Assembly: GCA_963737225.1 (NCBI GenBank)
Contig: CAVTSA010000009.1
Span: forward strand, 1-64,000
Origin: CAVTSA01 sp963737225
GTDB lineage: Bacteria; Chloroflexota; Dormibacteria; Dormibacterales; Dormibacteraceae
Reading direction: 5' to 3'
DNA length: 64,000 nucleotides
Below are positions 33,639 to 43,019 of this stretch, piece after piece. The position numbers and the translations under genes are program-made. Under the pieces are notes generated by a model that had not been told where the DNA came from, searched no databases, and saw only the letters and a list, made by a program, of their open reading frames with translations. Positions within the stretch are counted from its first letter, which is position 1. Each line of letters opens with the position of its first letter.

Positions 33639-34212
33639 CGATCCGTTCGCAGAGAAGATGCAGGAGGATCAGATGACCCTCCTGGATGCGGGCGGTATCG
33701 ACTGCGGGAACCCTGAACGCCTGCCCGGCCAGAGCTGCCGCCGCGCCACCGGCGCCACCGGTCAGGACGATGGTGGCCATGTGCCGCGCACGTGCCTCGT
33801 CCAGCGCCCGGACCACGTTGGCCGAGTTGCCGCTGGTACTGAAGGCGACCAGCGCGGCCTGACCGTCGAACGCTGCCAGCTGGCGGGCGAAGACCTCCTC
33901 GTACCCGTAGTCGTTGGCGATCCCGGTGATGACGCCGGGATCGGCGGAGAGCGCCAGTGCCCGGAGCGGCCGGCGGTCCTGACGAAAGCGGCCGATCAGC
34001 TCGGAGGCGAGGTGCTGAGCCTGCAGCGCGCTGCCTCCGTTGCCGCAGCTGAGCACGATCCCGCCCTGGGCCAGCACCTCGATCAGGGCGCCGGCCGCGT
34101 CGCTCAGAGGCTGGAGCTGAGCGCGCACGTAGGCCAGCACCTCGGCGGCTCGATCCAGGTCCTCGGCCCAGCCGGGGCTGGCTGCGTGCCAACCGGCGTC
34201 TTCAGCCGTCAC
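33619..34212 (-). CDS. SIS-domain phosphoheptose isomerase-like protein (GmhA/DiaA type)
   Basis: The protein has 197 residues from GTG 34212 behind GGGAAGGTACG. Motifs are LSCGNGGSALQAQHLASELIGRF and FSTSGNSANVVRAL, the sugar-phosphate site, with IQEGHLILLHLLCERID (Glu and His positions as in GmhA). It would isomerise sedoheptulose 7-phosphate or act as a DiaA-like assembly factor. It is operonic with the ROK kinase downstream, which favours a sugar role. The longer upstream frame is not supported. Confidence 0.83.
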   Translation of the reverse strand: MTAEDAGWHAASPGWAEDLDRAAEVLAYVRAQLQPLSDAAGALIEVLAQGGIVLSCGNGGSALQAQHLASELIGRFRQDRRPLRALALSADPGVITGIANDYGYEEVFARQLAAFDGQAALVAFSTSGNSANVVRALDEARARHMATIVLTGGAGGAAAALAGQAFRVPAVDTARIQEGHLILLHLLCERIDDAFRA

Positions 34213-34463
34213 CGTACCTTCCCGGCGATCCTGCCACCTCTGCAGGCTACTCGGGAGTCCCGGGGACCGCGCCACCCCCCGGCTCCGGGACATACGCCGC
34301 CGGCCTGGTTGGCCGCCAGAGCATCTCTGGCAACGTTGGCGTTCGGTTCGGGGTAGGTATCTGACCTGTCGGACTGCAGGCAACCGGGGGATAACCGCAG
34401 CTCTTACCCCAGCTTTGGAGATCGGCCGGCCGTCAGCCCCGCCTGTCGAGCGCCTCCACCCCT

Positions 34464-34874
34464 TCAGCGATCCTCTTCCGCCGGCCCGATCGACCATCCC
34501 TCCATCCAGGTCGAGATCTCGGGCGGGGTGGTGTCCATCTTGGAGCGCCAGTCGACGATGCCGAGGCGCTCCCCCTCACTCCTCAGACCCTCGTCCTGGT
34601 AGTTCGTAAGCACGACCACCGGAATACCGGAGGTGGCCGGATCGCCGCGCAGCGCGCGTAGGAGCTGGAGCCCGTCCATCTCCGGCATCCGCACATCGAG
34701 GAAGATGAGGTGCGGCTCCCAGGCCTGCGCCAGCCGCAGCCCTTCGCGCCCGTTGGATGCCCACTCCACGGCGTAGCTCTCGGCCTCCAGGCGCAGCCGG
34801 TACATCTCCGCAAAGTCGGCGTCGTCCTCTACGAGCAGCACTCGCCTCGCGCCCGGCCGATTCCTACCGGCCAT
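34464..34874 (-). CDS. Stand-alone response regulator receiver domain
   Basis: The protein has 136 residues behind GGAGGATCGACCGCC. Acidic pair VEDDADF, phosphoacceptor in LIFLDVRMPEMDG, Thr in VVVLTNYQD. A Lys occurs late (WRSKMDTTPPE), but not in the standard KPF context. No output domain is present, as in CheY/Spo0F types. No histidine kinase is in the window. It may relay to a partner encoded elsewhere. Confidence 0.9.
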   Translation of the reverse strand: MAGRNRPGARRVLLVEDDADFAEMYRLRLEAESYAVEWASNGREGLRLAQAWEPHLIFLDVRMPEMDGLQLLRALRGDPATSGIPVVVLTNYQDEGLRSEGERLGIVDWRSKMDTTPPEISTWMEGWSIGPAEEDR

Positions 34875-35639
34875 GGCGGTCGATCCTCCCCAGGAGGCAT
34901 CGCGAGATCACGACCCGCGCATGCCCGCCGCGCGTCAGGGACGCCATCGGCGCGAACTATAGGGCCATCAAGGCCGCGGTGCGTAGCATCGTGACGCAAG
35001 CAGACATCCGACCCGGTCGCCGCGCGGACAGACAGTCGGTGAAGTCTGCTACGACCCGGCTCGGTGAGGTGCTGGGCAAACCCATCCATCGGCTGCACAG
35101 GGGGCCGGCCGCCTTGCTACTCACGACAGCCCACTGGGGGATCTCGGCACGTGCCGCATCTCCCTTTGCACAGTGCTTGTCCTTTCATGCGCGTTCGATA
35201 AGCGTCAATCAATCCTTGGACGCGATCTTTCACCGGCCTGGCCTGGTCCCGCACCAGCATCCACTGAGCCAGGAGACGCAGCGACCGGAGAGCAGCAGCC
35301 GGCCGTCGAGCCCGCGACTCTCGGCACCAGGCCGGCGGACGGAATCCTGGTAAGTCAAGCGAGGGCCGCCTGACCTACGGTTCCCGCCGAACGGCGCCCG
35401 TGCTGGGCGCTTCCTGCTGCCGTTCGTCCGAGGGTACGAAGCGGAAGTGGTACGCCCACCCCAATCGCCGGCCACTCCCGTGGGAGTGTCCTCTGGGAGA
35501 AATCGGCCCGCGAGGTGGTACCAGAAATCCATTCGACCGGGACTGAAATCGCGGTGTCATGGAGAGTCATGAAAACCGTGGATCTTCGAGGCGAGTGGTT
35601 TCCGTGCAGCCACCTGCTGGTCCTCCTGAAGGAGGAGAA
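34875..35639. other. 765-bp intergenic region without a supported gene
   Basis: Open frames are GC-driven and lack start sites. It contains a near-perfect short inverted repeat, CACTCCC/GGGAGTG, at 35473-35488 with a 2-bp centre, possibly an operator for the gene at 35640. Nothing else is recognised. Confidence 0.4.
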
Positions 35640-35903
35640 ATGAAACCCAAGTGGTTGATGGTGGACGAAGATGGGCTGAGCGTCCAGGACATGGCTCAGA
35701 GGGCCACGGACGCTGTTTTCTACTACGGAAAGCAGAACCCGGTCCTGGTCCAGGAGATGTGGTCGCTCATGCTCGAGCTGTTGACCGATCTGATGCATCT
35801 GGCGGACCACGCGGGGGTCGACCGGAAGTGGCTGATCGCCCAGGCGAAGTTCGAGCATGGAAAGGACGTACGAGGCGAGGGAATGCACCATCGGGATGAC
35901 TGA
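35640..35903 (+). CDS. Hypothetical helical protein, 87 residues
   Basis: ATG at 35640 follows AAGGAGGAG, a strong site. Composition is helical: SVQDMAQRATDAVFYYGKQNPVLVQEMW, LELLTDLMHLADHAGVDRKWLIAQAKFEHGKD (in parts). It has no cysteines, transmembrane segment or known motif. The 42-bp repeat pair follows its stop. Function unknown. Confidence 0.65.
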   Translation: MKPKWLMVDEDGLSVQDMAQRATDAVFYYGKQNPVLVQEMWSLMLELLTDLMHLADHAGVDRKWLIAQAKFEHGKDVRGEGMHHRDD

Positions 35904-35915
35904 CCGGCGCAACGA

Positions 35916-35980
35916 GGCGATTGGTGCACCAACCGCCCACTTTGGGCACCGCGACACGGCGATTGGTGCGCCAACCGCCC
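35916..35980 (+). repeat. Palindromic repeat pair, locus 4 (42-bp spacing)
   Basis: GGCGATTGGTGCACCAACCGCCCA with core 35921-35932 and GGCGATTGGTGCGCCAACCGCCC with core 35963-35974 (one change, A to G, in the second core). The spacer CTTTGGGCACCGCGACAC matches locus 3 closely. It lies between convergent gene ends (hypothetical protein and OYE). Confidence 0.9.
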
Positions 35981-35989
35981 GCGAGCGCC

Positions 35990-37087
35990 TTACCGCCGCC
36001 TCTGCACCCCGGCCGGGTCTACCTCTTCCAGGGTCGGGTAGTCCGTGTAGCCCCGCGCGTCGCCGCCGTAGAAGGTGGCGTGGTTCGGCTCGTTGAACGG
36101 GCCACCGAGCGCCAGCCGCCGCGGCAGATCAGGGTTGGCGAGAAAAAGGGCCCCGAACGAGACCAGGTCGGCGAGGCCATCGTCGATCAGCGCCAGCTCG
36201 GCCAGGCCCTTGGTCCGCCCGGCGCTGTCGGGGTTGAGTATCAGTGCGCCCCTCCAGCGGCGTCGCAGCCGGGCCGTGAGATCTCGATCGCCTGACTCCG
36301 CCACGTGGAGGTAGGCGATCCCGAGCGGGGAGAGCGCGTCCACCAGCTCCGCGTAGGTCTCCTGGTACCGCTCTTCCCGGATGTCGTTGTAGGGGTTGTT
36401 GGGCGAGATCCGGAAACCGACGCGGCCGGCGCCGATCCGCCGCGCGACCGCCTGCGTAACTTCGACCGGCAGCCGGATCCGGCCGTCCGCGGGACCGCCC
36501 CAGCGATCCGCTCGCAGGTTCGCGTTGGTTGCCAGGAACTGGTGCAGCAGGTACCCGTTGCCGGCGTGCACCTCCACTCCGTCGAACCCCGCCCGGACCG
36601 CGTTCTCCGCCGCGTCCGCGAAGTCCTGGATCGTCGCCTCGATCTCGCCGCCGGTGAGCTCGCGAGGCACCTCCAGGGGACGCATGCCCGCGGTGGTAAA
36701 GACGCTGCCCTGCGCGGCGACCGCCGAGGGTCCGACCGGCGCCACGCCGTCCGGAAGCAGCGAGGAGTGACTGATCCGGCCGCTGTGCATGAGTTGGACG
36801 AAGATGACGCCGCCCGACTCGTGGACCGCATCGGTCACCCGCCGCCACCCGGTGACATGCTCGGGCGCGTGAAGGCCGGGCGTGTTGGGATAGCCCTGGC
36901 CGACCGCGCTCGGCTGGGTGCCCTCGGTGACGATGAGCCCGGCGCTCGCCCGCTGAGCGTAGTAGGTCGCCATCACCCCGGTCGGCGCCCCCGAGCGCGC
37001 AGCCCGGTTCCGGGTCATCGGTCCCATCACGATCCGGTTCGCCACCCGCACGTCGCCCAGGTCGAAGGGTTGGAAACCGGCTCTCAC
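35990..37087 (-). CDS. Old yellow enzyme-type NADH:flavin oxidoreductase
   Basis: The protein has 365 residues from a GTG. FMN barrel features are RIVMGPMTRNRA, LIVTEGTQPS, FVQLMHSGRIS, the substrate pair in VEVHAGNGYLLHQFL (HAGN in place of the usual HGAN), YLHVAES and FGALFLANPDLPRRL. The enzyme reduces activated alkenes or nitro groups using NAD(P)H. It lies next to luciferase-like monooxygenases, so it may supply reduced flavin or process their products. The gene is complete. Confidence 0.9.
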   Translation of the reverse strand: MRAGFQPFDLGDVRVANRIVMGPMTRNRAARSGAPTGVMATYYAQRASAGLIVTEGTQPSAVGQGYPNTPGLHAPEHVTGWRRVTDAVHESGGVIFVQLMHSGRISHSSLLPDGVAPVGPSAVAAQGSVFTTAGMRPLEVPRELTGGEIEATIQDFADAAENAVRAGFDGVEVHAGNGYLLHQFLATNANLRADRWGGPADGRIRLPVEVTQAVARRIGAGRVGFRISPNNPYNDIREERYQETYAELVDALSPLGIAYLHVAESGDRDLTARLRRRWRGALILNPDSAGRTKGLAELALIDDGLADLVSFGALFLANPDLPRRLALGGPFNEPNHATFYGGDARGYTDYPTLEEVDPAGVQRRR

Positions 37088-37140
37088 TCGCCGCGCTCCA
37101 CGCTAGCGGGACCGACCCGGGACCGCGCCGCTGGTGGCGA

Positions 37141-37761
37141 TCAACGGCACCGTCGCACCCGCTGCCTCCGGCGGCTCGGCGCCGGGTGCCGCCGGCGCCC
37201 GCGCCGCTCGATAATGGGAAGCACACCGTCGCCGAACCAGTGGGCCTCCTCCAGGTGCGGGTAGCCGGAGAGGGCGAATTCGTCGATCCCGAGCGCGGCG
37301 TACTCCTCGATCCGGTCTGCGATCTCGCGGTGACTTCCGACCAGAGCGGTGCCGGAGGCGCCCATGGCCAGTCCCAAGCCGGCCCAGGGGTTGGGAGCCA
37401 CCCCCAGACGCTGCGTGGACCCTCCATGCAGCGCCAGCCTGCCCCGCTGCCCTTCCGAGTCGCTCCGGGCGAGGCCCTCCTGCACCTGGTGGATGATGGC
37501 CTCGTCGACGTGCTCGATGCGCCGCTCCGTGACCTCGGTCAGCATCGCGGTCGCGATCCAGGCGTCCTCACACCAGGCGCCGGTGGGGTAAGGGCGCGGG
37601 CGAAGCCCAAGTGCTCGGCGCTGCACGCGATCTGTCCCAGGTAGTCGATCGAGGTCTGCCCGGATCGCGCCCGCGCTGCCGCTGGAGACGCCATGGCCGC
37701 CGCCGATGATGTCGCGACCGTCCCCGCTGGTGGGCAGAAACCAGTGGGACTGCAGCGTCAA
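37141..37761 (-). pseudogene. Decayed luciferase-like (SsuD-type) monooxygenase
   Basis: The N-terminus matches alkanesulfonate monooxygenases (SHWFLPTSGDGRDIIGG) and PTGAWCEDAWIATAML, but two compensating frameshifts separate them: the missing stretch reads DYLGQIACSAEHLGFARALTP in another frame. About 150 codons of the middle are deleted. The C-terminus is family-like (NPWAGLGLAMGASGTALVGS, FALSGYPHLEEAHWFGDGVLPI). It sits beside two intact relatives, so it is a decayed paralogue. Confidence 0.82.
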
Positions 37762-38024
37762 GAGGCTTCCGCTTCACAGAAGGCCGTGGTCGGAGGGCGA
37801 TCGAGGTCGGGTCTGGTGCTCACGAACGGACAATACAACGACTATTGCAGACATCTCATCCTGGCTTCGCTCCTCGCGCTGCCGGATGGGCAGGCTGGTG
37901 CCGCTCGCGGAGGGCCGAAGCCGGCGGTCAGGCAGCGTGATCGAGAACTGGCCGGACCCTCGATCCCGTCGACCGAGCGCGGCCCGATCCCAGCGGGGTG
38001 GATGGCCGGTGACCTTCGAGGGCA

Positions 38025-39119
38025 TCAGGGAACGCGAGCACGCACGCGAGGGAGGACCTCGCAGCCGATGCGCTCGATCATCTCGAGGTGCGGGAACCCG
38101 CGCAGGAGGACGTGGTCGAACCCCATCCCGCACACCTCGGTCAACCGATCCGCCACCTGGTCGGGCGTGCCGACGAGCGCGATGCTGTTGCCGCTGAGAA
38201 CCCGCGTCAGCCCAGCCCAGAGGTTGGGACCGATGCGGAAGCGCTGTCTTTCGCTCAACTCGACGTAGGCGGCCAGGCGCTGCTGACCCGAGGAATCCAC
38301 CCGAGCCAGCTGTTCGCTCTGTCCTGAGACTGCGTCGTCCCGCATGCGCTCCAGCATCGTTTCCGCTCGACGCCAGGCTTCGTCCTCGGTCTCGCCCAGG
38401 ATGACCTGGAAACTCACCGAGTGGCCCGGTCGCCGGCCCACCGCCGCCTCCCGCTCCCGAGCCGCGCTCAGCCAGCGCTCGAGGTCGTCCCAGGGCCCGC
38501 CCCAGGTCATGTAAACGTCGGCCTCGCGCGCGGCCAGACTCCGCCCGGATTCCGACTCGCCGGCGATGAAGAACGGTGGCTGGGGACGCTGCACGGGGGT
38601 CGGATAGACGAACGCGTCCTGGAGGCGGAAAAACGGTCCCTCATGATTCACCCGCTCGCCCTGCAGCAGCCGGCGCAGCACCCCGACGAACTCCTCCGTA
38701 CGGCGGTAGCGCTCGTCGTGGGGCAGGAAGTCACCGTCACGGGCCAGTTCCGGCGGGGCGCCGCCGGTCACCACGTTGAGGTCGAGCCGGCCGCCGCTCA
38801 GATAGTCGAACGTGGCCGCCTCGCGAGCCGCCACCGCGGGCTGCACGAATCCAGGCCGGACCGCGACCATGAAGCGAAGCCGCGTGGTCCGTGCGGCCAG
38901 AGCGGCCGCCGCCACCCAGCCGTCGAGGCAGCCGGTCCCGACCGGCAGCAGCAGGGTCGAGAAGCCCACCGCCTCGGCCACCTCCGCGATGCGGGTGAGG
39001 TACTCGAGGGTGGGCTCGCGGTCGGCGCCCGCGGTCCAGTTTCCTGCCGCGGCGGCACCACTCCCAGGGAACTCGGTGTCGCCCGAAGAGGGCGCCATGG
39101 TGATGAAGATCGGCGCCAT
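38025..39119 (-). CDS. Luciferase-like flavin-dependent monooxygenase (SsuD/alkanesulfonate-type), copy 1
   Basis: The protein has 364 residues. TIM-barrel LLM features are LLLPVGTGCLDGWVAAAALAARTTRLRFMVAVRPGF (in parts), FDYLSGGRLDLNVVTGG, and the C-terminal IALVGTPDQVADRLTEVCGMGFDHVLLRGFPHLEMIER. It would use FMNH2 and O2 to cleave C-S bonds. It overlaps the upstream gene stop by TGATG. All structural blocks are intact. Confidence 0.9.
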   Translation of the reverse strand: MAPIFITMAPSSGDTEFPGSGAAAAGNWTAGADREPTLEYLTRIAEVAEAVGFSTLLLPVGTGCLDGWVAAAALAARTTRLRFMVAVRPGFVQPAVAAREAATFDYLSGGRLDLNVVTGGAPPELARDGDFLPHDERYRRTEEFVGVLRRLLQGERVNHEGPFFRLQDAFVYPTPVQRPQPPFFIAGESESGRSLAAREADVYMTWGGPWDDLERWLSAAREREAAVGRRPGHSVSFQVILGETEDEAWRRAETMLERMRDDAVSGQSEQLARVDSSGQQRLAAYVELSERQRFRIGPNLWAGLTRVLSGNSIALVGTPDQVADRLTEVCGMGFDHVLLRGFPHLEMIERIGCEVLPRVRARVP

Positions 39120-40198
39120 CAGCCGGCCGACCCCGCGGTCTCCCGACGCGCGACCTCGGCCCGCACCAGGCTGATCAGCTCGCCACAGCTCTGGGCGTCG
39201 CGGTACGGGTCGTAGCCGCGGATGAGCAGGGTGGTGACCCCGATGTCGATGTAGGCGAGCATCGCGGCCGCGACCTGCTCCGGCGTCCCGACCAGCGCCG
39301 TCGAGTTGCCGGCCGCGCCGGTCGCCGTCGCGAGCGGCATGAAGAGGCGCTCGTCCAGCACGTCACCCTGCCGGGCCGCTTCGATCAGGCGACGCGAGCC
39401 CACGGCACCAGGTGCGCGCACCGCCAGTCCGCCACCCGCGACCCGGCGCTGGATGCTGTCGAGGATCTCGTAGGCCCGCGCCCAGGCGGCCTCCTCGGTG
39501 GCCGCCAGGATGGGCCGGGTCGAGAGGCTGATGCCGATCTCACGTCCGTGCCCCTGTGCCGCCGTCCGCACGCGGTGGATGTGCGCCCGGGCGTCGGCGA
39601 GCGGTTCACCCCAAAGCGCGTAGACGTCGGCATGGCGGGCCGCGATCTCGACCGCGATGTCGGAGGAGCCGCCGAAATAGATCGGCAGGTGCGGCTGCTG
39701 CACGCATCGGACGTCCGACCAGGCGCCCTCGAAACGGTAGAACCGGCCCTCATGGTCGAGCGGACCGGTGGCGGTCCAGATCGCCTCGAGAATGTCGAGG
39801 TACTCGTCGGTGCGGCGGTAACGGTCGTCGTGGTCCAGGTAGTCGCCGTCACGGCGCTGGTCGGCGTCGCTGCCTCCGGAGATGACGTGGACCGCGACGC
39901 GGCCGCCCGAGAACTGGTCCAGGGTGGCCAGCTTGCGCGCCGCCACCGTCGGCGCCACAAAGCCCGGCCGGTGCGCGAGGAGCACTGACATCCGGTCGGT
40001 GTGGTTCAGCACGTCCATCGCGACCACGAAGCCGTCGACGTCGTTCGAGAAGTAGCCGATCAGCACTCGATCGAAGCCTGCCTGCTCGTGGACCCGGGCG
40101 AAGTCCCGCGTGAACGCAGGATCGACGAAGGGCGACCCGCGGGGAATGATCTCCGACGTCAGCTGCGGCTGGATCATGCCGATGAACTCGACCGGCAT
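39119..40198 (-). CDS. Luciferase-like flavin-dependent monooxygenase (SsuD/alkanesulfonate-type), copy 2
   Basis: The protein has 359 residues. The start at 40198 overlaps the acyl-CoA-dehydrogenase-like stop (TGATG). LLM motifs are GFDRVLIGYFSNDVDGFVVAM, LAHRPGF, LDQFSGGRVAVHVISGG, IYFGGSSDIAVEIAARHADVYALWGEP and the C-terminal TALVGTPEQVAAAMLAYIDIGVTTLLIRGYDP (in parts). It is operonic with copy 1 and the FMN-dependent dehydrogenase-like gene. Probable organosulfur or xenobiotic oxidation. Substrate not determined. Confidence 0.9.
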   Translation of the reverse strand: MPVEFIGMIQPQLTSEIIPRGSPFVDPAFTRDFARVHEQAGFDRVLIGYFSNDVDGFVVAMDVLNHTDRMSVLLAHRPGFVAPTVAARKLATLDQFSGGRVAVHVISGGSDADQRRDGDYLDHDDRYRRTDEYLDILEAIWTATGPLDHEGRFYRFEGAWSDVRCVQQPHLPIYFGGSSDIAVEIAARHADVYALWGEPLADARAHIHRVRTAAQGHGREIGISLSTRPILAATEEAAWARAYEILDSIQRRVAGGGLAVRAPGAVGSRRLIEAARQGDVLDERLFMPLATATGAAGNSTALVGTPEQVAAAMLAYIDIGVTTLLIRGYDPYRDAQSCGELISLVRAEVARRETAGSAG

Positions 40199-41411
40199 CA
40201 GGGGCGCCCCCGCTCGAGCGCCGATCGGCCCGCACGCAGCAGCACGACGTCGTCCTGCGGCCAGTGGATGCGACTGCACAACACATCCCGGTAGTGACGC
40301 TCCAGGGGGTGACTGCGCGAGAGGCCGGGGTTGCCGATCAGCCTCAGGCCGCGCTCCACCGCCTCGATCGCGAGCCGGGTCACCACCATCTTGACCAGGG
40401 GAGTGGCGGCGTCGACCTCCGGTGAGCCGCCTTCGGTGTCGAAGCGGGCGGCCATCCCGTACGTCAGCTGCTCGGCCTCGTACAGCGCCGCCTCGATCTC
40501 CCCCACCTCGCTCTGGAATCGGGGCAGAGAGGCGAGCGGCGCGCCCAGGTTCGAGGGAGCCCGCTCGTTGAGATAGCGGACCAGCCAGTCGCGTGCGGCC
40601 CTCGCGACACCGAGGTAGAGCGCCGCGATCATGACGTTCGCCCGACGGGTGTCTCGCGGGCTGGGTGGGCCGTCCGGGACGCGCAGCGCGGCAACGTGAT
40701 CGAGCGGGAGCGTCACCTCGTGGAAGAGGACGTCGTGGCTCACGGTGGCGCGCATCCCCAGGTGGTCCCAGGTCTCCCGGATCTCGACGCCGAGGCTCTG
40801 TCCCGGGACCAGGAAGGATCCGACGCGCTGGCCATCAGGATCGTTCTCGGTCGCCGCCGAGACCAGCATCCAGCGCAACCCGTAGCTGCCGGTGCTGTAG
40901 ATCTTGTGGCCGGTGAGCCGCCAGACCGGGGTCCCGTCCTCGAGCTCAGCGCGGAGCGCACGGGTGGCCGGCACCCCGCCCCGCGAGGGGTACCCAGGTC
41001 CGGCTCCACATGGAGGACGTTGATCAGCGCCGGGCCGTCGAGCGAGGATTCAACGATCCGCCGCCGCAGGTGCTCGGGCCAGGGCGACTCAGGCTCGGTG
41101 AGCAGCGCCAGTTGATTCAGGTGCATGACGAGGATGAGTGCCGTCGAGGCGTCGCCGCCTCCGATCGCATCCACCACCCGGGCCGCCGTCTCGAGCCCGG
41201 CCCCGACGCCGCCCAGCTCCACGGGGAGCGTCAGATTGCCGAGCCCGGCAGCCCACAGCGCGGCGACGTTCCTGGCCGGGAAGCCGGCGTCGCGGTCGAC
41301 CTCCGCGGCGCGAGTCGCCAGGTCGGCGGAGACCGCGCGCGCGGTGGCGACGACGGTATCGGTCCCGCCGGCGCGCAGTCGCGCCTCCGGGGAGACGACT
41401 GCTGCAGTCAT
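40198..41411 (-). pseudogene. Acyl-CoA-dehydrogenase-fold monooxygenase (SfnC/DszC-type), frameshifted
   Basis: The N-terminal frame (from 41411: ADLATRAAEVDRDAGFPARNVAALWAAGLGNLTLP, LHVEPDLGTP) ends at a frame change near 40985-40995. The C-terminal frame continues with PATRALRAELEDGTPVWRLTGHKIYSTGS, MRATVSHDVLF, and ends ERHYRDVLCSRIHWPQDDVVLLRAG. A single lost base restores one protein of about 400 residues of the SfnC/DszC family. It may be a pseudogene or an error in a GC-rich run (cgcggggcgggg). Operon context supports sulfur-compound oxidation. Confidence 0.82.
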
Positions 41412-41457
41412 GCGCCCATTTCACACGATCGGCCGGCTGCGGTGCGAGGTACGAACC

Positions 41458-42027
41458 TCATACCACGCGCTCGACAATCAGGAACAGGCCAAGTGCCACG
41501 AAAGCCACACCTGCCAGCCGCTCCGCTCCCTCCCGCACCCGCTCCCGGATCAGCGCACCGAGCGCGAGCCCCAGCTGACTCGCCACGACGGTCTGAATCC
41601 CGATCGCGATGAGAACCGGGACCAGGGGCAGGTTGCTCAGCCCGAGGCTGAAGCCGATCGCGAGCTCGTCGAGGCTGATGCTGACGCCCAATACGGCGGC
41701 CATCAATGGGTTGGCGGACAGCAGGCGCGACGCGCGCTTCTCCTCGCCCTCGTCCCGCCGTACCAGAAACCAAACGCCGACTCCGATCAGCACGGCTGCC
41801 GCGAGCCATTCGCTCCAGCTACCGGTCAGTGCCCCCATGGTGTGCCCCGCCAGCACTCCGACCAGCGGCATCCCAACCTCGAAGACCACAAACAGCGTCG
41901 AGAGGCGGATCCGGGTTCGGATCGGCGGACGCAGCGTTCCCGACCCTGCCGCGAGAGCGAAGGTATCGATGCCCAGCGGCAGAACGAATGCAACGACTCT
42001 CGCCGTCTCTGCGAGGGGCGACGCCAC
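41458..42027 (-). CDS. Manganese exporter-like membrane protein (MntP type)
   Basis: The protein has 189 residues from a GTG, with six hydrophobic segments. Acidic residues sit in membrane segments at LPLGIDTFALAAG and SISLDELAIGFSLG, corresponding to the paired family motifs of MntP. The linker RRDEGEEKRAS is cytoplasmic. It likely exports Mn2+, though close relatives may move other cations. It is not in an obvious operon. A yybP-ykoY leader is not visible. Confidence 0.75.
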   Translation of the reverse strand: MASPLAETARVVAFVLPLGIDTFALAAGSGTLRPPIRTRIRLSTLFVVFEVGMPLVGVLAGHTMGALTGSWSEWLAAAVLIGVGVWFLVRRDEGEEKRASRLLSANPLMAAVLGVSISLDELAIGFSLGLSNLPLVPVLIAIGIQTVVASQLGLALGALIRERVREGAERLAGVAFVALGLFLIVERVV

Positions 42028-42122
42028 CCTCGAAAGCTTGCGCCGATCCCGCGAGGTGTGAGCGATTCCGACGGCAAACGGACGTCTCGGCAGTCCCCGA
42101 GCCTGATCAGAGTGGCTGTTGC

Positions 42123-42413
42123 TCAGCCGTACAGGGCGACTTCGAACGTCTCCAGTCGCAGCGAGGTGAGTCCGGTCACTGAAGCGGCCTGATCATGGAT
42201 CCCTGCCTCCGTGCCTCGAGCGACCTCATCCATCTGATCCCGGGTCTGCCACAACGAGATGATGCTGAGCTTGCCGGTCTCTTCGTCAGTGAGCAGGTAG
42301 AAGCCCTGGAACCCGGGCCGGCTTTGCGCGCTGGGAAGCTGTTGCCGGGCGAGGCGGATGAAGCTGTCGAGCCCTTCTGCTCCTGCCTGGGCGCTGATCA
42401 CACGTGCGAACAT
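42123..42413 (-). CDS. Antibiotic-biosynthesis-monooxygenase (ABM) domain protein
   Basis: The protein has 96 residues, ATG behind AAGGAGAGCAAG. The dimeric alpha/beta-barrel pattern is clear: MFARVISAQAGAEGLDSFIRLARQ, GFQGFYLLTDEETGKLSIISLW, then EVARGTEAGIHD. It is a small cofactor-free monooxygenase or degradation enzyme. It is downstream of the SnoaL gene and probably part of the unit controlled by the divergent TetR. Confidence 0.82.
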   Translation of the reverse strand: MFARVISAQAGAEGLDSFIRLARQQLPSAQSRPGFQGFYLLTDEETGKLSIISLWQTRDQMDEVARGTEAGIHDQAASVTGLTSLRLETFEVALYG

Positions 42414-42451
42414 CTTGCTCTCCTTCTGCTTGCTGCTTGCAGGCCGGGTGA

Positions 42452-42913
42452 CTACCCTTCCATCACGGCCCTGATCTCCGCCATCGCGTTGAGGTCCCCC
42501 CGCTGGAACGCCTGCGCGTAGGCCGTGTCCTCATAGATCCGCGCCTGCGCCACCTTGCCATCCCGGAACACGTAGACGGCGACGCTGTAATTGGTGTACC
42601 TGTGGGCTGGATTGGCCCGGAGAACGGCGTGAGTCTCGGTCTCGACCACCACTCGATCGTCCTCCGCCGTGATGGACCGGACGATCGCTTTGAAGCCGTC
42701 TCCCGGACCGTGCTCATCGGGGTACCGCATCATCTCCGTGGCTCGCCCGAGCCCGGAGAGGATCTCGCTTGCCGGGTGGGGCCGACCGGCTGCCGGGTGG
42801 CTCGTCGGGTGGGCCACAACGGTGAACTCGAAGTCGTCGGTGACCAACTCGGGGACGAGACCCCCACTCTCGACCATCGTGCCCGCGATACGCTTCATCT
42901 CGGTGAGGTCCAT
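42452..42913 (-). CDS. SnoaL/NTF2-like ester-cyclase-fold protein
   Basis: The protein has 153 residues behind GAAGGAGACAAGCC. NTF2-like motifs are LVTDDFEFTVVAHP, VRSITAEDDRVVVETETHAVLRANPAHRYTNYSVAVYVFRDGKVAQARIYEDT (in parts). A His/Asp pair could form an active site. The ABM gene follows. Polyketide modification and detoxification are both possible; the specific role is not shown. Confidence 0.82.
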   Translation of the reverse strand: MDLTEMKRIAGTMVESGGLVPELVTDDFEFTVVAHPTSHPAAGRPHPASEILSGLGRATEMMRYPDEHGPGDGFKAIVRSITAEDDRVVVETETHAVLRANPAHRYTNYSVAVYVFRDGKVAQARIYEDTAYAQAFQRGDLNAMAEIRAVMEG

Positions 42914-42962
42914 GGCTTGTCTCCTTCGGATCGATCTCGGTCCGCCGCTGTCGGATTGACTT

Positions 42963-42999
42963 ACTGATCGATAAGTTAGCAGCTTAATGATCGATCAGT
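42963..42999. promoter_or_regulatory. Perfect 10-bp inverted repeat between the SnoaL and TetR genes
   Basis: ACTGATCGAT (42963-42972) and ATCGATCAGT (42990-42999) are perfect inverted arms with a 17-bp spacer that also holds AAG/CTT. This is a probable TetR operator controlling both directions. The ATG at 42987 falls inside the right arm, so it is unlikely to be the TetR start. Confidence 0.8.
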
Positions 43000-43019
43000 C
43001 AAGTATCCTCAGCGCAAGC

